Shown in pieces: positions 36,591-44,911 of a stretch of 64,000 nucleotides of DNA. Both the position numbers and the translations under genes were made by a program. The stretch comes from Lacipirellulaceae bacterium (GTDB lineage Bacteria > Planctomycetota > Planctomycetia > Pirellulales > Lacipirellulaceae), in assembly GCA_040218535.1 (NCBI GenBank), contig JAVJRG010000005.1, positions 1,116,001-1,180,000 of the forward strand, given 5' to 3'. Each line of letters starts with the position of its first letter. Within the stretch, counting starts at the first letter, position 1. The notes beneath the pieces are model-generated. The model saw only the letters and a program-made list of their open reading frames with translations, was not told the DNA's origin and did no database searches.

Positions 36591-36622
36591 AGCCGATAGC
36601 TGACAGCCAACAGCCAATAGCC
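36591..36622. repeat. GCCGATA-type heptamer run between ABC genes
   Basis: About four 7-bp units (GCCGATA, GCTGACA, GCCAACA, GCCAATA) fill the spacer between the ATPase and permease genes. The same units build the P12 insert of RNase P RNA at 5815-5905. Confidence 0.8.
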
Positions 36623-36626
36623 ACTC

Positions 36627-38204
36627 ATGCTCGATTTCTGGAACAACCCGATGGTCGTCACCGCGTTGCGGCTGAAGTTCAGGCGTACTTCGCCCGGGTT
36701 GATTTGCGCGGGACTTGTTGTGCTGTTGGGCCTTGCGGTCGCGATCTTGAATCACAATGCCGATCGACTTCCGCTGCCCTACGGACGAATGCTGCTGCTG
36801 GTAATCGTTGGCGGCCTGTTCCTACTCTGCGGGCTCATCAGTCTTACTACCGTGAGCAGTTCGCTGAATTCAGAAGTCGCTAATCGCACCTTGGAATTTC
36901 AGAAAATTGTTTCGCTGCCGCCGCGGCAGATTCTGCTGGGAAAGATCATCGGCGAACCGACGCTTTCGTACTTTCTCATTCTCTCAACGATCCCTTTTGC
37001 AATCTTTGGCTGGTTTTTAGGCGGAGCGACGGCAGCGGTTATCGCCCTGCTTTATTTGAATCTTCTCACTTTCTGCTTCATGATGGCGGCGGTAGCGACG
37101 ATCCATACGCTCAGAGAACCAACACAAAGCACAGGGCATAGTAATTCCAATGGCAGCCTCGGTTGGCTCTTTTTTATACCGATGTTCATTCTTCCGCAGG
37201 TTGCCTTCGGTGGGGGAGGGCAGGCGCTTACCAATGGCTGGTTGGCGACACCGCTCGGCTTGCTGACACCTCTGGCTTCTCTGGTGCAACTTTCCAAGGG
37301 CGATGCCTGGCTGGCGAAGGTCTCGCTTTGGAGTTTCGAACTCCCTTCGTTGGTCATCGCGCCTTTGTTCCAACTACTCGTCGCTTGGCTGTCGATTCGA
37401 GTCATGTCACGTCGCCTAGAGAATGCAGAGCGACCGCTGTTGAGCAAACCGCTGGCCTACGGCTTACTAATAGTCATCGATTTCATTGCCGCCGGTTTTG
37501 TCATGCACGAACGTGTTGCGACCGCACGCTCCACGGATGCGGTGTGGATTTTCGCAGCGATTCACCTCATCGCTGTCCTGATGCTCATCCTCTTCACAAC
37601 GCCGCGGGCGGAAATGCTCAAACGGGAGATCTGGCGTAAACGAGGGTGCAGGTATTCGCCCTTGGAAATAGCGACCTCCGACCGCACTCCGATAAGCCTT
37701 AGCCTGCTCATCTTCTGTCTTATAGCAGGCCTTGTGGCGATAGTTGGCATGATGTTGCCTTCAATGACTAGCCGGTTCGGGCTACCCATCTCGTGGCCCG
37801 AGGTCGGCCAGGTGCTGTTTATCGTCTCATTGTTGACGCTCTCGGTAGGAGGATTGCTGCAGACCTGCGCAGCCTACTCGTCGAATAATAACGGCATTGC
37901 GCTCGGCCTGTTTGCCACACTCATTTTGGCTGTTGTGCCGCTGTTGACTGCTATCACGGCCAGAGTGAATCAATTGCCCGGCAACGAGAGTTTCCTGTTC
38001 GACATCCTCTTCAGCATCAGTCCGATTGCCTTCTGGATCGAGAAGTTTCAAGAGGTACCGCCTCGTATCAACTTCATTCTGCCAGTATTAGTTATGTTTT
38101 ATTCCGTTGTTGGTCTCGTATGTGTCCTATTGAGGAGACGTTGGATGGAGTCTTCGCGAGTGATCGTTCGTGATAAGCTGATAGCTATGGGCGTTCAACC
38201 GTAG
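36627..38204 (+). CDS. ABC transporter permease
   Basis: A 525-residue integral membrane protein with about 12 hydrophobic helices. After the first helix comes the ABC-2 exporter feature VSSSLNSEVANRTLEFQKIV, followed by PPRQILLGKIIGEP, a typical coupling-helix region. It pairs with the ATPase encoded just upstream; the exported substrate is unknown. Its stop codon TAG lies inside the left arm (CCGTAG) of the palindrome at 38199-38273. Confidence 0.88.
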   Translation: MLDFWNNPMVVTALRLKFRRTSPGLICAGLVVLLGLAVAILNHNADRLPLPYGRMLLLVIVGGLFLLCGLISLTTVSSSLNSEVANRTLEFQKIVSLPPRQILLGKIIGEPTLSYFLILSTIPFAIFGWFLGGATAAVIALLYLNLLTFCFMMAAVATIHTLREPTQSTGHSNSNGSLGWLFFIPMFILPQVAFGGGGQALTNGWLATPLGLLTPLASLVQLSKGDAWLAKVSLWSFELPSLVIAPLFQLLVAWLSIRVMSRRLENAERPLLSKPLAYGLLIVIDFIAAGFVMHERVATARSTDAVWIFAAIHLIAVLMLILFTTPRAEMLKREIWRKRGCRYSPLEIATSDRTPISLSLLIFCLIAGLVAIVGMMLPSMTSRFGLPISWPEVGQVLFIVSLLTLSVGGLLQTCAAYSSNNNGIALGLFATLILAVVPLLTAITARVNQLPGNESFLFDILFSISPIAFWIEKFQEVPPRINFILPVLVMFYSVVGLVCVLLRRRWMESSRVIVRDKLIAMGVQP

Positions 38205-38273
38205 GACGGCCACTCTTGGCCGTCACTTACTCTAAAGGTCAAACGCAAACGGGCAGGAGTGCCCGCTCTACGG
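38199..38273. repeat. Double-hairpin palindrome at the permease stop codon
   Basis: Outer arms CCGTAG and CTACGG enclose two hairpins, GACGGCC/GGCCGTC (38205-38224) and CGGGCA/TGCCCG (38250-38265). The left arm provides the TAG stop of the permease gene. There is no T run, so a simple terminator is not indicated. Confidence 0.75.
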
Positions 38274-38330
38274 TCACTTTCCAGGGCACAAAGGATTGAA
38301 TTTCCTCCCGGAGCAGTCATACTAGCGCGC

Positions 38331-38939
38331 ATGACAAGGATCCTGCTAACGGCATTCGATGCCTACGAATCATGGACGGAGAACGCAAGCTGGCTGCTAG
38401 TGCAGCACCTCATGCGTGACTTGGCACCTTCGGCCGAGGTAACGACGCGGCTCTACCCCGTCGACTTTGGTGAGTTGCGGGAACGGCTCGCTTCCGACCT
38501 GCAAGATCAGTACGACGTCGTCCTCATGCTGGGCCAAGCGCCCGGTTATGGCGGGATTGAGTTTGAATCCATTGGGCTCAACATCGCGTTGCCGCATGGC
38601 ACGCATCGTGACGAGGCTGGTCTGCTCGCTGAGGATGGCCCGGTTGCCTATCGCAGCGAATTGCCGTTAGGCGACTGGGCACGGGAACTTCGCGGCCAGG
38701 GTGTGCCGACGCAAGTTTCGTTTCACGCAGGCTCGTTCCTGTGCAATGCCGCCCTATATCTTGCCCACTACTACATTGAGCAGTTCAGCTTGCCCACCGA
38801 AGCGGCGTTCGTGCACGTGCCGCTTGACCCGACGCAGGTTGCACACGAAGTGAAACCGCAGGCTTCTCTCCCTGTTGAGATTTCCGCGGCAGCCATCGGC
38901 TGGGTCGTAGAGACACTCGGCGCGCGAACGACTGCCTAG
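38331..38939 (+). CDS. pcp: Pyroglutamyl-peptidase I (C15 family)
   Basis: A 202-residue cysteine peptidase that removes N-terminal pyroglutamate. The triad is Glu79 (EFESIGLN), Cys138 (HAGSFLCNAALY) and His162 (FVHVPLDP). MTRILLTAFDAY matches the family start, so I chose the ATG at 38331 over an earlier in-frame start at 38259, which lies in a repeat. The MLGQAPGYG loop is close to the family consensus. A palindrome follows directly after the stop. Confidence 0.9.
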   Translation: MTRILLTAFDAYESWTENASWLLVQHLMRDLAPSAEVTTRLYPVDFGELRERLASDLQDQYDVVLMLGQAPGYGGIEFESIGLNIALPHGTHRDEAGLLAEDGPVAYRSELPLGDWARELRGQGVPTQVSFHAGSFLCNAALYLAHYYIEQFSLPTEAAFVHVPLDPTQVAHEVKPQASLPVEISAAAIGWVVETLGARTTA

Positions 38940-38943
38940 GGTT

Positions 38944-39034
38944 CCGTGCGAGGCGCAGCTCGCGGGCTAGCTGAGTCTTGGAACTTGCAGTGACGCTATT
39001 ATTCGACGTAGCCCGCGAGCTACGCCTCGCACGG
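38944..39034. repeat. Palindrome with CCGTGCGAGG arms
   Basis: CCGTGCGAGGC and GCCTCGCACGG pair at the ends; inside, AGCTCGCGGGCTA pairs with TAGCCCGCGAGCT. The right half, CCCGCGAGCTACGCCTCGC, recurs at about 54132-54150 after hemB, and a diverged form occurs near 55428. It lies between two convergent genes. Confidence 0.8.
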
Positions 39035-39046
39035 CGCATTGCCAAC

Positions 39047-39607
39047 TTACTTCCGCTCCGCCTTAGCGATCTCAGCAAGCTTGTTTGCCTTCGCAGCACT
39101 GGCGAGGCTGGTGTTGATGCGAGCCGTGAATTCCTCGGGCGAGACGTACCCTTCGATCTTCTCGATAACCTTGTTGCCCGGCGTCACCACGATGGTCGTG
39201 GGGTACCATTTGATGTGCATCTTCTCGACGAGCTTTGGTTGAGCGTGGCGATCGACGTAAACCGTTTCGAATGAGCCTTCTACCAGCTTTGAGATTTTTT
39301 CTTGCTTGTAGGTCTTCTCCAGCATCTTCACGCAGTAAGGGCACTGATTGGCGGTCGCGTAGACCAAGATCGGGCGGCCCGTTTTCTGAGCGGCTGTCCA
39401 CGCTGCCGGATAACGAGTGAAGCGGAAGATGCCATGACGCAACGGTCGCGGCTTTTTTGTCTTGCAATCTTTGGTAGCCGATTGGTTCGGCTTCAAGGCC
39501 AAGGTGTGGATCTTGGCGGTCGTTGTCGAGGTGCTCTCAGCGGCTAGCAAACTGGAGCTCGAAAAAAGGACTAATCCCGCGACTGTACTTCTGACGAAAC
39601 CAATCAT
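39047..39607 (-). CDS. Exported thioredoxin-fold protein with CPYC motif
   Basis: A 186-residue protein with a signal peptide (about residues 1-23). The mature part has a thioredoxin fold: ILVYATANQCPYCVKMLEKT has the CxxC redox pair, and WYPTTIVVTPGN has the cis-Pro loop. A basic stretch precedes the fold. It probably works as a disulfide reductase or isomerase outside the cytoplasm. I chose the ATG at 39607 because GGAG lies about 10 bases upstream. Confidence 0.88.
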   Translation of the reverse strand: MIGFVRSTVAGLVLFSSSSLLAAESTSTTTAKIHTLALKPNQSATKDCKTKKPRPLRHGIFRFTRYPAAWTAAQKTGRPILVYATANQCPYCVKMLEKTYKQEKISKLVEGSFETVYVDRHAQPKLVEKMHIKWYPTTIVVTPGNKVIEKIEGYVSPEEFTARINTSLASAAKANKLAEIAKAERK

Positions 39608-39811
39608 CCCGACGTTCTCCACACACGATGCTCAAACCGCGCGGACTCTTAGTCATCCGCTACGGGAACGTATCGGCGTGGATGCATGCACTGCGCGGCA
39701 TCCGTTTTGCTGACCTAGCTTGGCAGTCAAGACACGAAAAGACGACCGTGTCAGAGAACTTTGCCTAGTCGTTAGGGTCGCTGGGCAAGACTGGTAGCTA
39801 CCTCAAAACTA

Positions 39812-39873
39812 TTAGCCGGAGGGCGTTAGCCCCCGGTTGCTCAGGGAACCGGACGCTAACGCGTTCCGGCTAA
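39812..39873. repeat. Palindrome with TTAGCCGGA arms
   Basis: TTAGCCGGA...GGCGTTAGC...CCGGTT pairs with AACCGG...GCTAACGC...TTCCGGCTAA around a short loop. It lies downstream of the minus-strand PH-domain gene and might act as its 3' hairpin, but no T run follows. Confidence 0.75.
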
Positions 39874-39890
39874 GAAGCAGCGAACGCGTG

Positions 39891-40439
39891 CTAAACAGCG
39901 GCACCCGCTTCGCGCGCCTTTTGAACGCCCACAAAGACTTGGTGGGCTTTGAAGCAGGTCGAACGGAAGGCTTTTGGATGAGGCACTCCAGAGAGGCGGA
40001 AGGTTTCGATTTCGCCATTCTTAAAGACCAAATCACCCGCCGGATACCACTCCTGGCCAGGCAGAACGATTGTCTCGATCGAGTCAAACCGATCAAGCGA
40101 AACGCTCTGCTGCTCACCACCGCCATAGGGCTGTTCGACGATCAGTCGGCGATTCGTGAGCCGATACCGACGGCACGCTGAGTTTGGGAATCCCGCTACC
40201 ACCAAGGGCAACCTGGGAACCAGCATGTGGAAATAGAGCGGCAGGACGAAAGGAATCGACACCAGTGCCATCAAACGTCCCACAGTAAAGGGAATCCCAA
40301 ATACGGAGATTCCCAGCTTATTCGCAAACCGACGACCCCACCAACGCCCGTATGCCGTGGCACCAAGGGTGGGCCAGACGGTCATGATCGTTGCTTCACG
40401 TTCAGTAGCGGGAACAACCCCGGCGATGGCTTGGGACAT
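39891..40439 (-). CDS. Membrane protein with bacterial PH-like domain
   Basis: A 182-residue protein with two hydrophobic helices (about 50-90) followed by a beta-rich domain starting RYRLTNRRLIVEQPYGGG, the hallmark of YdbS/YdbT-type bacterial PH domains. SLDRFDSIETIVLPGQEWYP and the later strands continue the fold. The function of these proteins is not well established. The ATG at 40439 is chosen over an upstream start at 40499 inside a repeat. Confidence 0.8.
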   Translation of the reverse strand: MSQAIAGVVPATEREATIMTVWPTLGATAYGRWWGRRFANKLGISVFGIPFTVGRLMALVSIPFVLPLYFHMLVPRLPLVVAGFPNSACRRYRLTNRRLIVEQPYGGGEQQSVSLDRFDSIETIVLPGQEWYPAGDLVFKNGEIETFRLSGVPHPKAFRSTCFKAHQVFVGVQKAREAGAAV

Positions 40440-40482
40440 GTGAGATTGGAAAGTAGAGAGTCGAAAATGGAGCCACAATCTG

Positions 40483-40499
40483 GCCGCGGGTGCTTGCAC
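40483..40499. repeat. Copy of the 17-bp GCCGCGGGTGCTTGCAC motif
   Basis: Identical over 17 bases to the motif at 13849. It lies 44 bp upstream of the PH-domain gene start, nearly the same distance as in the other case. Confidence 0.6.
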
Positions 40500-40542
40500 G
40501 GCGACTACGTCTCAGTAGCGTATCAAACCCTGAAAAACCCTG

Positions 40543-41430
40543 CTAGTGGCGTCCCCTTCGCAGCCCTAGCATCATTGATCCCGCCAAACCCAAGAGCATC
40601 AAGCTACTCGGCTCGGGGACCGCGGTTACCAAAGGCATGATACTGGCTTCCTGCTGCCAAGTCAGGAAATCGTTCCCTGCAACCTGTGCGTCCCGCGTGG
40701 CGTCCCCATCGCTGAGCAGTGCCGCAGAGGCGATGCCGTATCCCGTTTCCCAGTCCGCCAAGTCACCGCCATCGACCGAGGCATCAAGATCAAAATCTGC
40801 CCGGAGAGCTCCCGGCTCGATGCCGCTGGCGGCCAAAAGATCAGTTACCGCTTGGTCCCGCTGCCCTGCGGTGATTCGCTGGGCGAAGACGAACAGAAAA
40901 GGTTCTGTCGGCGAATGTCCGTCAACTTCCAATTGCCCGACAATCCCGTAGGCCCCGTCGGGTGAGGTTAGCTCGAAGAGCCGAAATAGGATGTGGTCGT
41001 GGACTTCGCCATTATTAAAGGCGACGGCGACCGGAAGCGGAGCGTGATCTGGAACTTTGTTGCGCGTGACGTCAAAGAGCGTTCCAGCTAGGTTCTCCAC
41101 GCGAAACGGTGTCGTCAATGGAGTTGGGTTTGCAACCTCGGCACCATCCCAGTACAGCAGCGGTTGAATCACTCGCAGGTTGACGATCGCTCCTTCGGAC
41201 AGTGCCCCCGGCGGTGCGCGAAAGCCAGGTTGGTCGGTACTAACCGGCGGATCGCCTGGCATCGGTGGGAACCCGGGAGCAATTAGAAATGCCGAGCGGG
41301 TGTTGCCTTGCGTAAGCGTCAAGCTACCGGCGTTGTTCGTAAAATTAATGTCGAGATCTTGGGAGAGACCAACTGCCGGAGATAGGGCCAGGATAATGAA
41401 CCCCAAGATCGATCGTTGAAACAATTTCAT
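40543..41430 (-). CDS. PEP-CTERM protein with dockerin-like segment
   Basis: A 295-residue exported protein. A signal peptide (MKLFQRSILGFIILALSPAV) is followed by a beta-rich domain that resembles the product of the next gene upstream (shared layout GAIVNLRV, LLYWDGAEV, HDHILFRLFEL). Near the C-terminus ADFDLDASVDGGDLADW and SDGDATRDAQVAGNDF look like dockerin-type calcium loops. The end is VPEPSSLMLLGLAG plus basic residues, the PEP-CTERM signal. The ATG at 41430 begins the signal peptide. Probably the last gene of the 43744-40543 operon. Confidence 0.85.
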   Translation of the reverse strand: MKLFQRSILGFIILALSPAVGLSQDLDINFTNNAGSLTLTQGNTRSAFLIAPGFPPMPGDPPVSTDQPGFRAPPGALSEGAIVNLRVIQPLLYWDGAEVANPTPLTTPFRVENLAGTLFDVTRNKVPDHAPLPVAVAFNNGEVHDHILFRLFELTSPDGAYGIVGQLEVDGHSPTEPFLFVFAQRITAGQRDQAVTDLLAASGIEPGALRADFDLDASVDGGDLADWETGYGIASAALLSDGDATRDAQVAGNDFLTWQQEASIMPLVTAVPEPSSLMLLGLAGSMMLGLRRGRH

Positions 41431-41530
41431 GACAATTCTCAGTGAGAATGTGAAACAGATGAATAGCCCGGCGCGAGGAATCTCGCGAAGCCACGCGCCG
41501 GGCGAATAACTCAATCCATTCTCCGCTCAA

Positions 41531-42313
41531 TTAGCTGCGGCGTCGTACTGCACAAAGTCCCATTGAAGCGAGCAGACCCAAGACAGCCGTGGTTGGTTCA
41601 GGAATCCCCAAGCCGAACTGTTCGCTCACGAAATCGACCGCTTCCTCGTGGACTACTTCATCTACGCCCACAGCGGCGACCCAGTACAGCTCCGGCGAAC
41701 CAGCAAAAGCGTTTCCGTTGAGCTCAGCTTTGTGGGTCGTCTTCACCAGATAGATTCCCGCTGTCGGAGCGGCCACGTCGTTTCCGGCGTTATCTACGAG
41801 TGAGAAAACCAAGTGATCGTCGAACAGCTCATCCTGTCCTGGCTGGTCGTCCGACTGGGCAAAGAAAAACCCGGTCGCAGCTGCGGACCCGTCGATTTGG
41901 ATCGACTGAGCCGAGGGAGGATCAGCGATCTCTAGCTCATGAGGTGCCATCCCAAACGAGGGGGCTCCGGTGCCATCCCAAAACCAGAGGCTGCGTTGGG
42001 TGCCGCTAAAATCGATCAGTCCCACGTCGAAGCCAAAGATGGCCCCATCGGGAACCGAAGGCTCACCCAGCGGTGGTTCCTTTTCTGCCAGAAAGCCAGG
42101 ATCGTCGAACTGATTCATCCCAAGTGCTGGGAAAGCCGAACCGAACTCGGCTTCAACGATGTCCGTGCTAAGGACGAGCTCTCCGCCCTCAATGGCGACT
42201 TCAACATCTGCCCCGTGCCCGTGTGGGTCTTGGGCAGTTGCCGTTAATGCTAGTGTTACAACCAAGCCTGTAGCAATGATTGTGGTAGAAAGAAAACGAA
42301 TATGAGAACACAT
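41531..42313 (-). CDS. PEP-CTERM protein, His-containing N-terminus
   Basis: A 260-residue exported protein. After the signal peptide the mature protein begins near QDPHGHGADVEVAIEGG, with closely spaced histidines, and continues as a beta-rich domain related to the product of 40543-41430. It ends with IPEPTTAVLGLLAS and an RRRS tail, the PEP-CTERM signal. The ATG at 42313 is chosen because it starts the signal peptide. The His cluster and other conserved His residues would suit metal binding, but that is inference. It lies between a pseudopilin gene and a paralogue. Confidence 0.85.
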   Translation of the reverse strand: MCSHIRFLSTTIIATGLVVTLALTATAQDPHGHGADVEVAIEGGELVLSTDIVEAEFGSAFPALGMNQFDDPGFLAEKEPPLGEPSVPDGAIFGFDVGLIDFSGTQRSLWFWDGTGAPSFGMAPHELEIADPPSAQSIQIDGSAAATGFFFAQSDDQPGQDELFDDHLVFSLVDNAGNDVAAPTAGIYLVKTTHKAELNGNAFAGSPELYWVAAVGVDEVVHEEAVDFVSEQFGLGIPEPTTAVLGLLASMGLCAVRRRS

Positions 42314-42435
42314 CAGACTATCTTCCCCTTCAGAACAAATCGTGAAAAATGCTGTGCAGCTAAACCCGGAAGCGCAAGCTGAGCACGCAGCTCTTCCTGA
42401 GATGCTTTTCAATCCGTGATAGTGCTGTAGGCCTG

Positions 42436-43176
42436 CTATTCAGGCTTAGCAAATTGAAATGGCTCGTCGATCCATTCGGAGATTTGATCCTCCGGAACGA
42501 AGGCAACGTGCCCGTCGGCGTAAAGAAAGTGCGAACCGCCAGCGTGACGTGCCACGGCCACCTCGGCTTTGATGGTTTGCATCACGGCGTTCCGGTCGAA
42601 GTACCAACTATCGAACCAAGCAGGCGAGTGCGTATGATCGTTAGCCGTGCCCAGCGGTAAATCATCCGCTGCCTCGAACATCATGATCGTCCGCGAAGTC
42701 GCCCGGAGCTTCTCAAAGTTGAGAATCGAACCAGGACGTAGAGAGTCTTCGTAAACAAGAAAACCATTCAGTAGGTAACTCGTCAGACCCTGTCGAAGGC
42801 GTTCATCTCGCTGCTCGTCATCCGGGCAAATCCGAATGGAATCCACCGCCTCGGAGTACGGTTTCAGAGTCCAAATCCAGGACTCCTGCTCCTCGACCGT
42901 GTTGTCATGGCGAGCTCGGGGAAAATCCCCGTCATGCGTGTCGCAGTAGCTCATCGTCGCCAAGCCAAGTTGCTTGAGGTTGTTGGCGCAGTCCATACGT
43001 CGTGCCGCGCCGCGGGCAGCTTGTACCGCCGGTAGCAACAGACCGATTAAGACTCCGATGATCGCAATGACCACCAACAATTCAACGAGCGTAAAAGCTT
43101 GCCGATAAACTCTGGAATGTGTGCTGCTGCGGGCAAAGCGGCCTATCAGGCAGCGTTGCTTGCTATGAGCAACCAT
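42436..43176 (-). CDS. DUF1559-type pseudopilin-like protein
   Basis: A 246-residue protein with a type IV prepilin N-terminus: [20 protein letters not shown] follows a 28-residue basic leader, so a prepilin peptidase would cut just before Phe. [20 protein letters not shown] and the C-terminal [15 protein letters not shown] are typical of the DUF1559 family, which is very abundant in planctomycetes and of unknown function. It sits in an apparent operon with a Cys-rich membrane protein and two PEP-CTERM proteins. Confidence 0.92.
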   Translation of the reverse strand: MVAHSKQRCLIGRFARSSTHSRVYRQAFTLVELLVVIAIIGVLIGLLLPAVQAARGAARRMDCANNLKQLGLATMSYCDTHDGDFPRARHDNTVEEQESWIWTLKPYSEAVDSIRICPDDEQRDERLRQGLTSYLLNGFLVYEDSLRPGSILNFEKLRATSRTIMMFEAADDLPLGTANDHTHSPAWFDSWYFDRNAVMQTIKAEVAVARHAGGSHFLYADGHVAFVPEDQISEWIDEPFQFAKPE

Positions 43177-43222
43177 GACTCTTCCTCATGCATGAGAAAA
43201 TGTGAGCGAGAAAAACCAACCT

Positions 43223-43744
43223 TCAGACGGTCGGTGGCCCACGAGCATGAGGCGTATAGGTGAGGACATCAGGAGCCAGAGTTTCACTAGGCACCGGCTG
43301 ACCGGCGACGTAAGTGACTTGCAAGAAGTTGGTCGGCACTGCCGCCGGTGTCTGAGCCTGGGCAAGGAAAGCACAGATAGGGCAGTATCCTTCAGCAGCA
43401 ACAAGCGTCCCGGCGGAGTCGCTCTTGTGAGGAACTTCACAAGAATTCTGTTCGGCAGGACAGCAACTATCGCTTGTCACCGCAGTTGCTTCGAGTTGGA
43501 CCTCGCATGTGTGGCAGCAGGAACAGCCCTGGCAGGCTTGCCGCTCAGCGGCAGTCGAACCCTTCGTGCAGCAGCTCGCGGCTGTGCAGTGCTCGCAGTC
43601 CAGAACCGTGTGCAAACCGTAGCGAAAAACCCCCGTGCTGCCATACGTCAGCAGAACTAAGCCGATGAAGGCCAGTTTCAGATGATGCTTCGAGAGCTGT
43701 TGGCTGGGGAGGGACATAGACTTCGGAGAAGCCAAGTGCGGCAT
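43223..43744 (-). CDS. Cys-rich single-helix membrane protein
   Basis: A 173-residue protein with one N-terminal helix (LKLAFIGLVLLTYGSTGVF) and an exposed domain with Cys clusters: CEHCTAASCC, CQGCSCCHTCE, SCCPAEQNSCE and a later CPICAFLAQ. The clusters suggest metal or disulfide chemistry. The start may be ATG at 43744 or ATG at 43717; neither has a clear ribosome binding site. It is the first gene of a probable operon with the pseudopilin and two PEP-CTERM genes. A good promoter with an overlapping dyad lies directly upstream. I do not recognise the family. Confidence 0.7.
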   Translation of the reverse strand: MPHLASPKSMSLPSQQLSKHHLKLAFIGLVLLTYGSTGVFRYGLHTVLDCEHCTAASCCTKGSTAAERQACQGCSCCHTCEVQLEATAVTSDSCCPAEQNSCEVPHKSDSAGTLVAAEGYCPICAFLAQAQTPAAVPTNFLQVTYVAGQPVPSETLAPDVLTYTPHARGPPTV

Positions 43745-43748
43745 TACA

Positions 43749-43795
43749 TGCAATACGATTGCAAGTAGTATATGCAGTCGCTCCGTTTGTGTCTA
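43749..43795 (-). promoter_or_regulatory. Promoter with overlapping 15-bp operator dyad
   Basis: On the minus strand TAGACA (43790-43795), a 17-bp spacer and TATACT (43767-43772) form a good promoter. Three bases after the -10 box comes TGCAATCGTATTGCA (43749-43763), a perfect dyad with 6-bp arms, covering the expected transcription start. This is a typical repressor position; the regulator is unknown, and a Fur-superfamily metal sensor is one possibility. Confidence 0.6.
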
Positions 43796-43840
43796 GCTTG
43801 TTGTAGCTAAACACCTTAATTGCCCAGATTTCGCCGCCAA

Positions 43841-44314
43841 CTAAGCCACGGGGGCCTCGCTTCGCTCTTTTAACGCACTTAGATACAGAATCGTACTGTC
43901 GGAGGCCTTCGGTGGCGATTTCTTCACCAGTTTCAGTGCCGCGTGCAGGACGTCTCTTCGGCTAACTTGGCCAATCAGTCTGCCGTCTTCGAGCACCGGC
44001 AAGCGGCGATAGGATGTCAGCAGGAACACCTGGGCAATCGATAAGAGTTGTGCGTTCGGGTCAATCGTCTGGGCATCGCGGTCCATGAACGACTCGACGC
44101 TGCTCGAGGGAAGCTGGTCGTAAGCGGCATCCAGGAGAAAGTGCATCGAGCATTTCTCACTGAAGATTCCCAAGTAGTTGCCAGAGTCGTCCACGACCGG
44201 TGCGCCGGAGATGCGATTTTTCAGCAGCATCTGAACCGCTTTGAGCACGTCCATTTCAGGACGTAGAGTAACAAGCTTCTTGACCATGAAGTCGCGAGCA
44301 GTGAGTTGATCCAT
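43841..44314 (-). CDS. Protein with two CBS domains
   Basis: A 157-residue protein made of a CBS pair: MVKKLVTLRPEMDVLKAVQMLLKNRISGAPVVDDSGN is the first half (described here in parts: VTLRPEMDV, then ISGAPVVDD), and DAQTIDPNAQLLSIAQVFL with RRLPVLEDGRLIGQVSRRD is the second. Such pairs bind adenine nucleotides and sense energy state. There is no fused catalytic domain. Two CRP-type dyads lie 134-174 bp upstream. Confidence 0.92.
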   Translation of the reverse strand: MDQLTARDFMVKKLVTLRPEMDVLKAVQMLLKNRISGAPVVDDSGNYLGIFSEKCSMHFLLDAAYDQLPSSSVESFMDRDAQTIDPNAQLLSIAQVFLLTSYRRLPVLEDGRLIGQVSRRDVLHAALKLVKKSPPKASDSTILYLSALKERSEAPVA

Positions 44315-44447
44315 AGTGACCTCCCGCTAAGAGCAGATTTTTGAAGAGAGTTGGGATCGGCTTCCTCCAGAAGCCCACCGTTATGGTGCGTGTCCCAAGG
44401 TTCCAGCATAGCACGACGGCAGTGCCAAAGTGAGGAAAAAAGGGCCT

Positions 44448-44488
44448 TGTGAAAAGTTTCACATGGTTTGCTTGTGAAACTTTTCACA
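44448..44488. promoter_or_regulatory. Twin CRP-type operator (two TGTGA-N6-TCACA sites)
   Basis: Two sites match the CRP/FNR-family consensus exactly: 44448-44463 (spacer AAAGTT) and 44473-44488 (spacer AACTTT), 25 bp centre to centre. Together they form a perfect 18-bp inverted repeat with an 11-bp spacer. They lie between the CBS-protein gene on the minus strand and a small gene on the plus strand. Confidence 0.65.
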
Positions 44489-44567
44489 AGGGGGTGAACC
44501 TCCGAGATACGTCAGCTCTCCGATGGGTGTTTCGCAAGCACATCTCTTCATTTCGGGTACACCCTCA

Positions 44568-44801
44568 ATGTGTGACTCTTCTGGCCACGACCTAAATCGA
44601 ACGAACGCGCCTAATGCGATCGAAAGCTGGGCACGTGCTGAGGGGAAGAGCGAGACGATGTCCGCAGACTTAGTCCACGAGCATTCAGGTTCTGGAGATG
44701 CTTGTTGTGGAAAAGTAGAGGCTGTGGGAACAGCCCACCGTCGGAGCAAGATCACAGTCGTCCTTTTGCTTCTAGCAGGGCTGTTGTGGGCGTTGTGGTA
44801 G
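44568..44801 (+). CDS. Possible small tail-anchored membrane protein
   Basis: A 77-residue frame beginning MCDSSGHDLNRTNAP, with a hydrophilic body, a CC pair and a C-terminal hydrophobic helix (KITVVLLLLAGLLWALW). It lies 80 bp downstream of the twin CRP-type site and 110 bp upstream of the next plus-strand gene. The ribosome binding site is weak. I do not recognise a family; it could be a chance frame. Confidence 0.4.
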   Translation: MCDSSGHDLNRTNAPNAIESWARAEGKSETMSADLVHEHSGSGDACCGKVEAVGTAHRRSKITVVLLLLAGLLWALW

Positions 44802-44911
44802 AATAGGAGAGTGATTGCCAACCTCGGAACGACCTAGCTTTCCCATTCAAGTCATTGGCTCACGGTTGTCTTTAACGATTGGCCCGTTACTCCTTTCGCA
44901 CTCGCTAGAAA

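Noticed and set aside
44459-44821. 120-codon minus-strand frame over the CRP-type site
   Set aside because: It covers the operator region, has no family features, and the plus-strand alternative has a better membrane-anchor signature.
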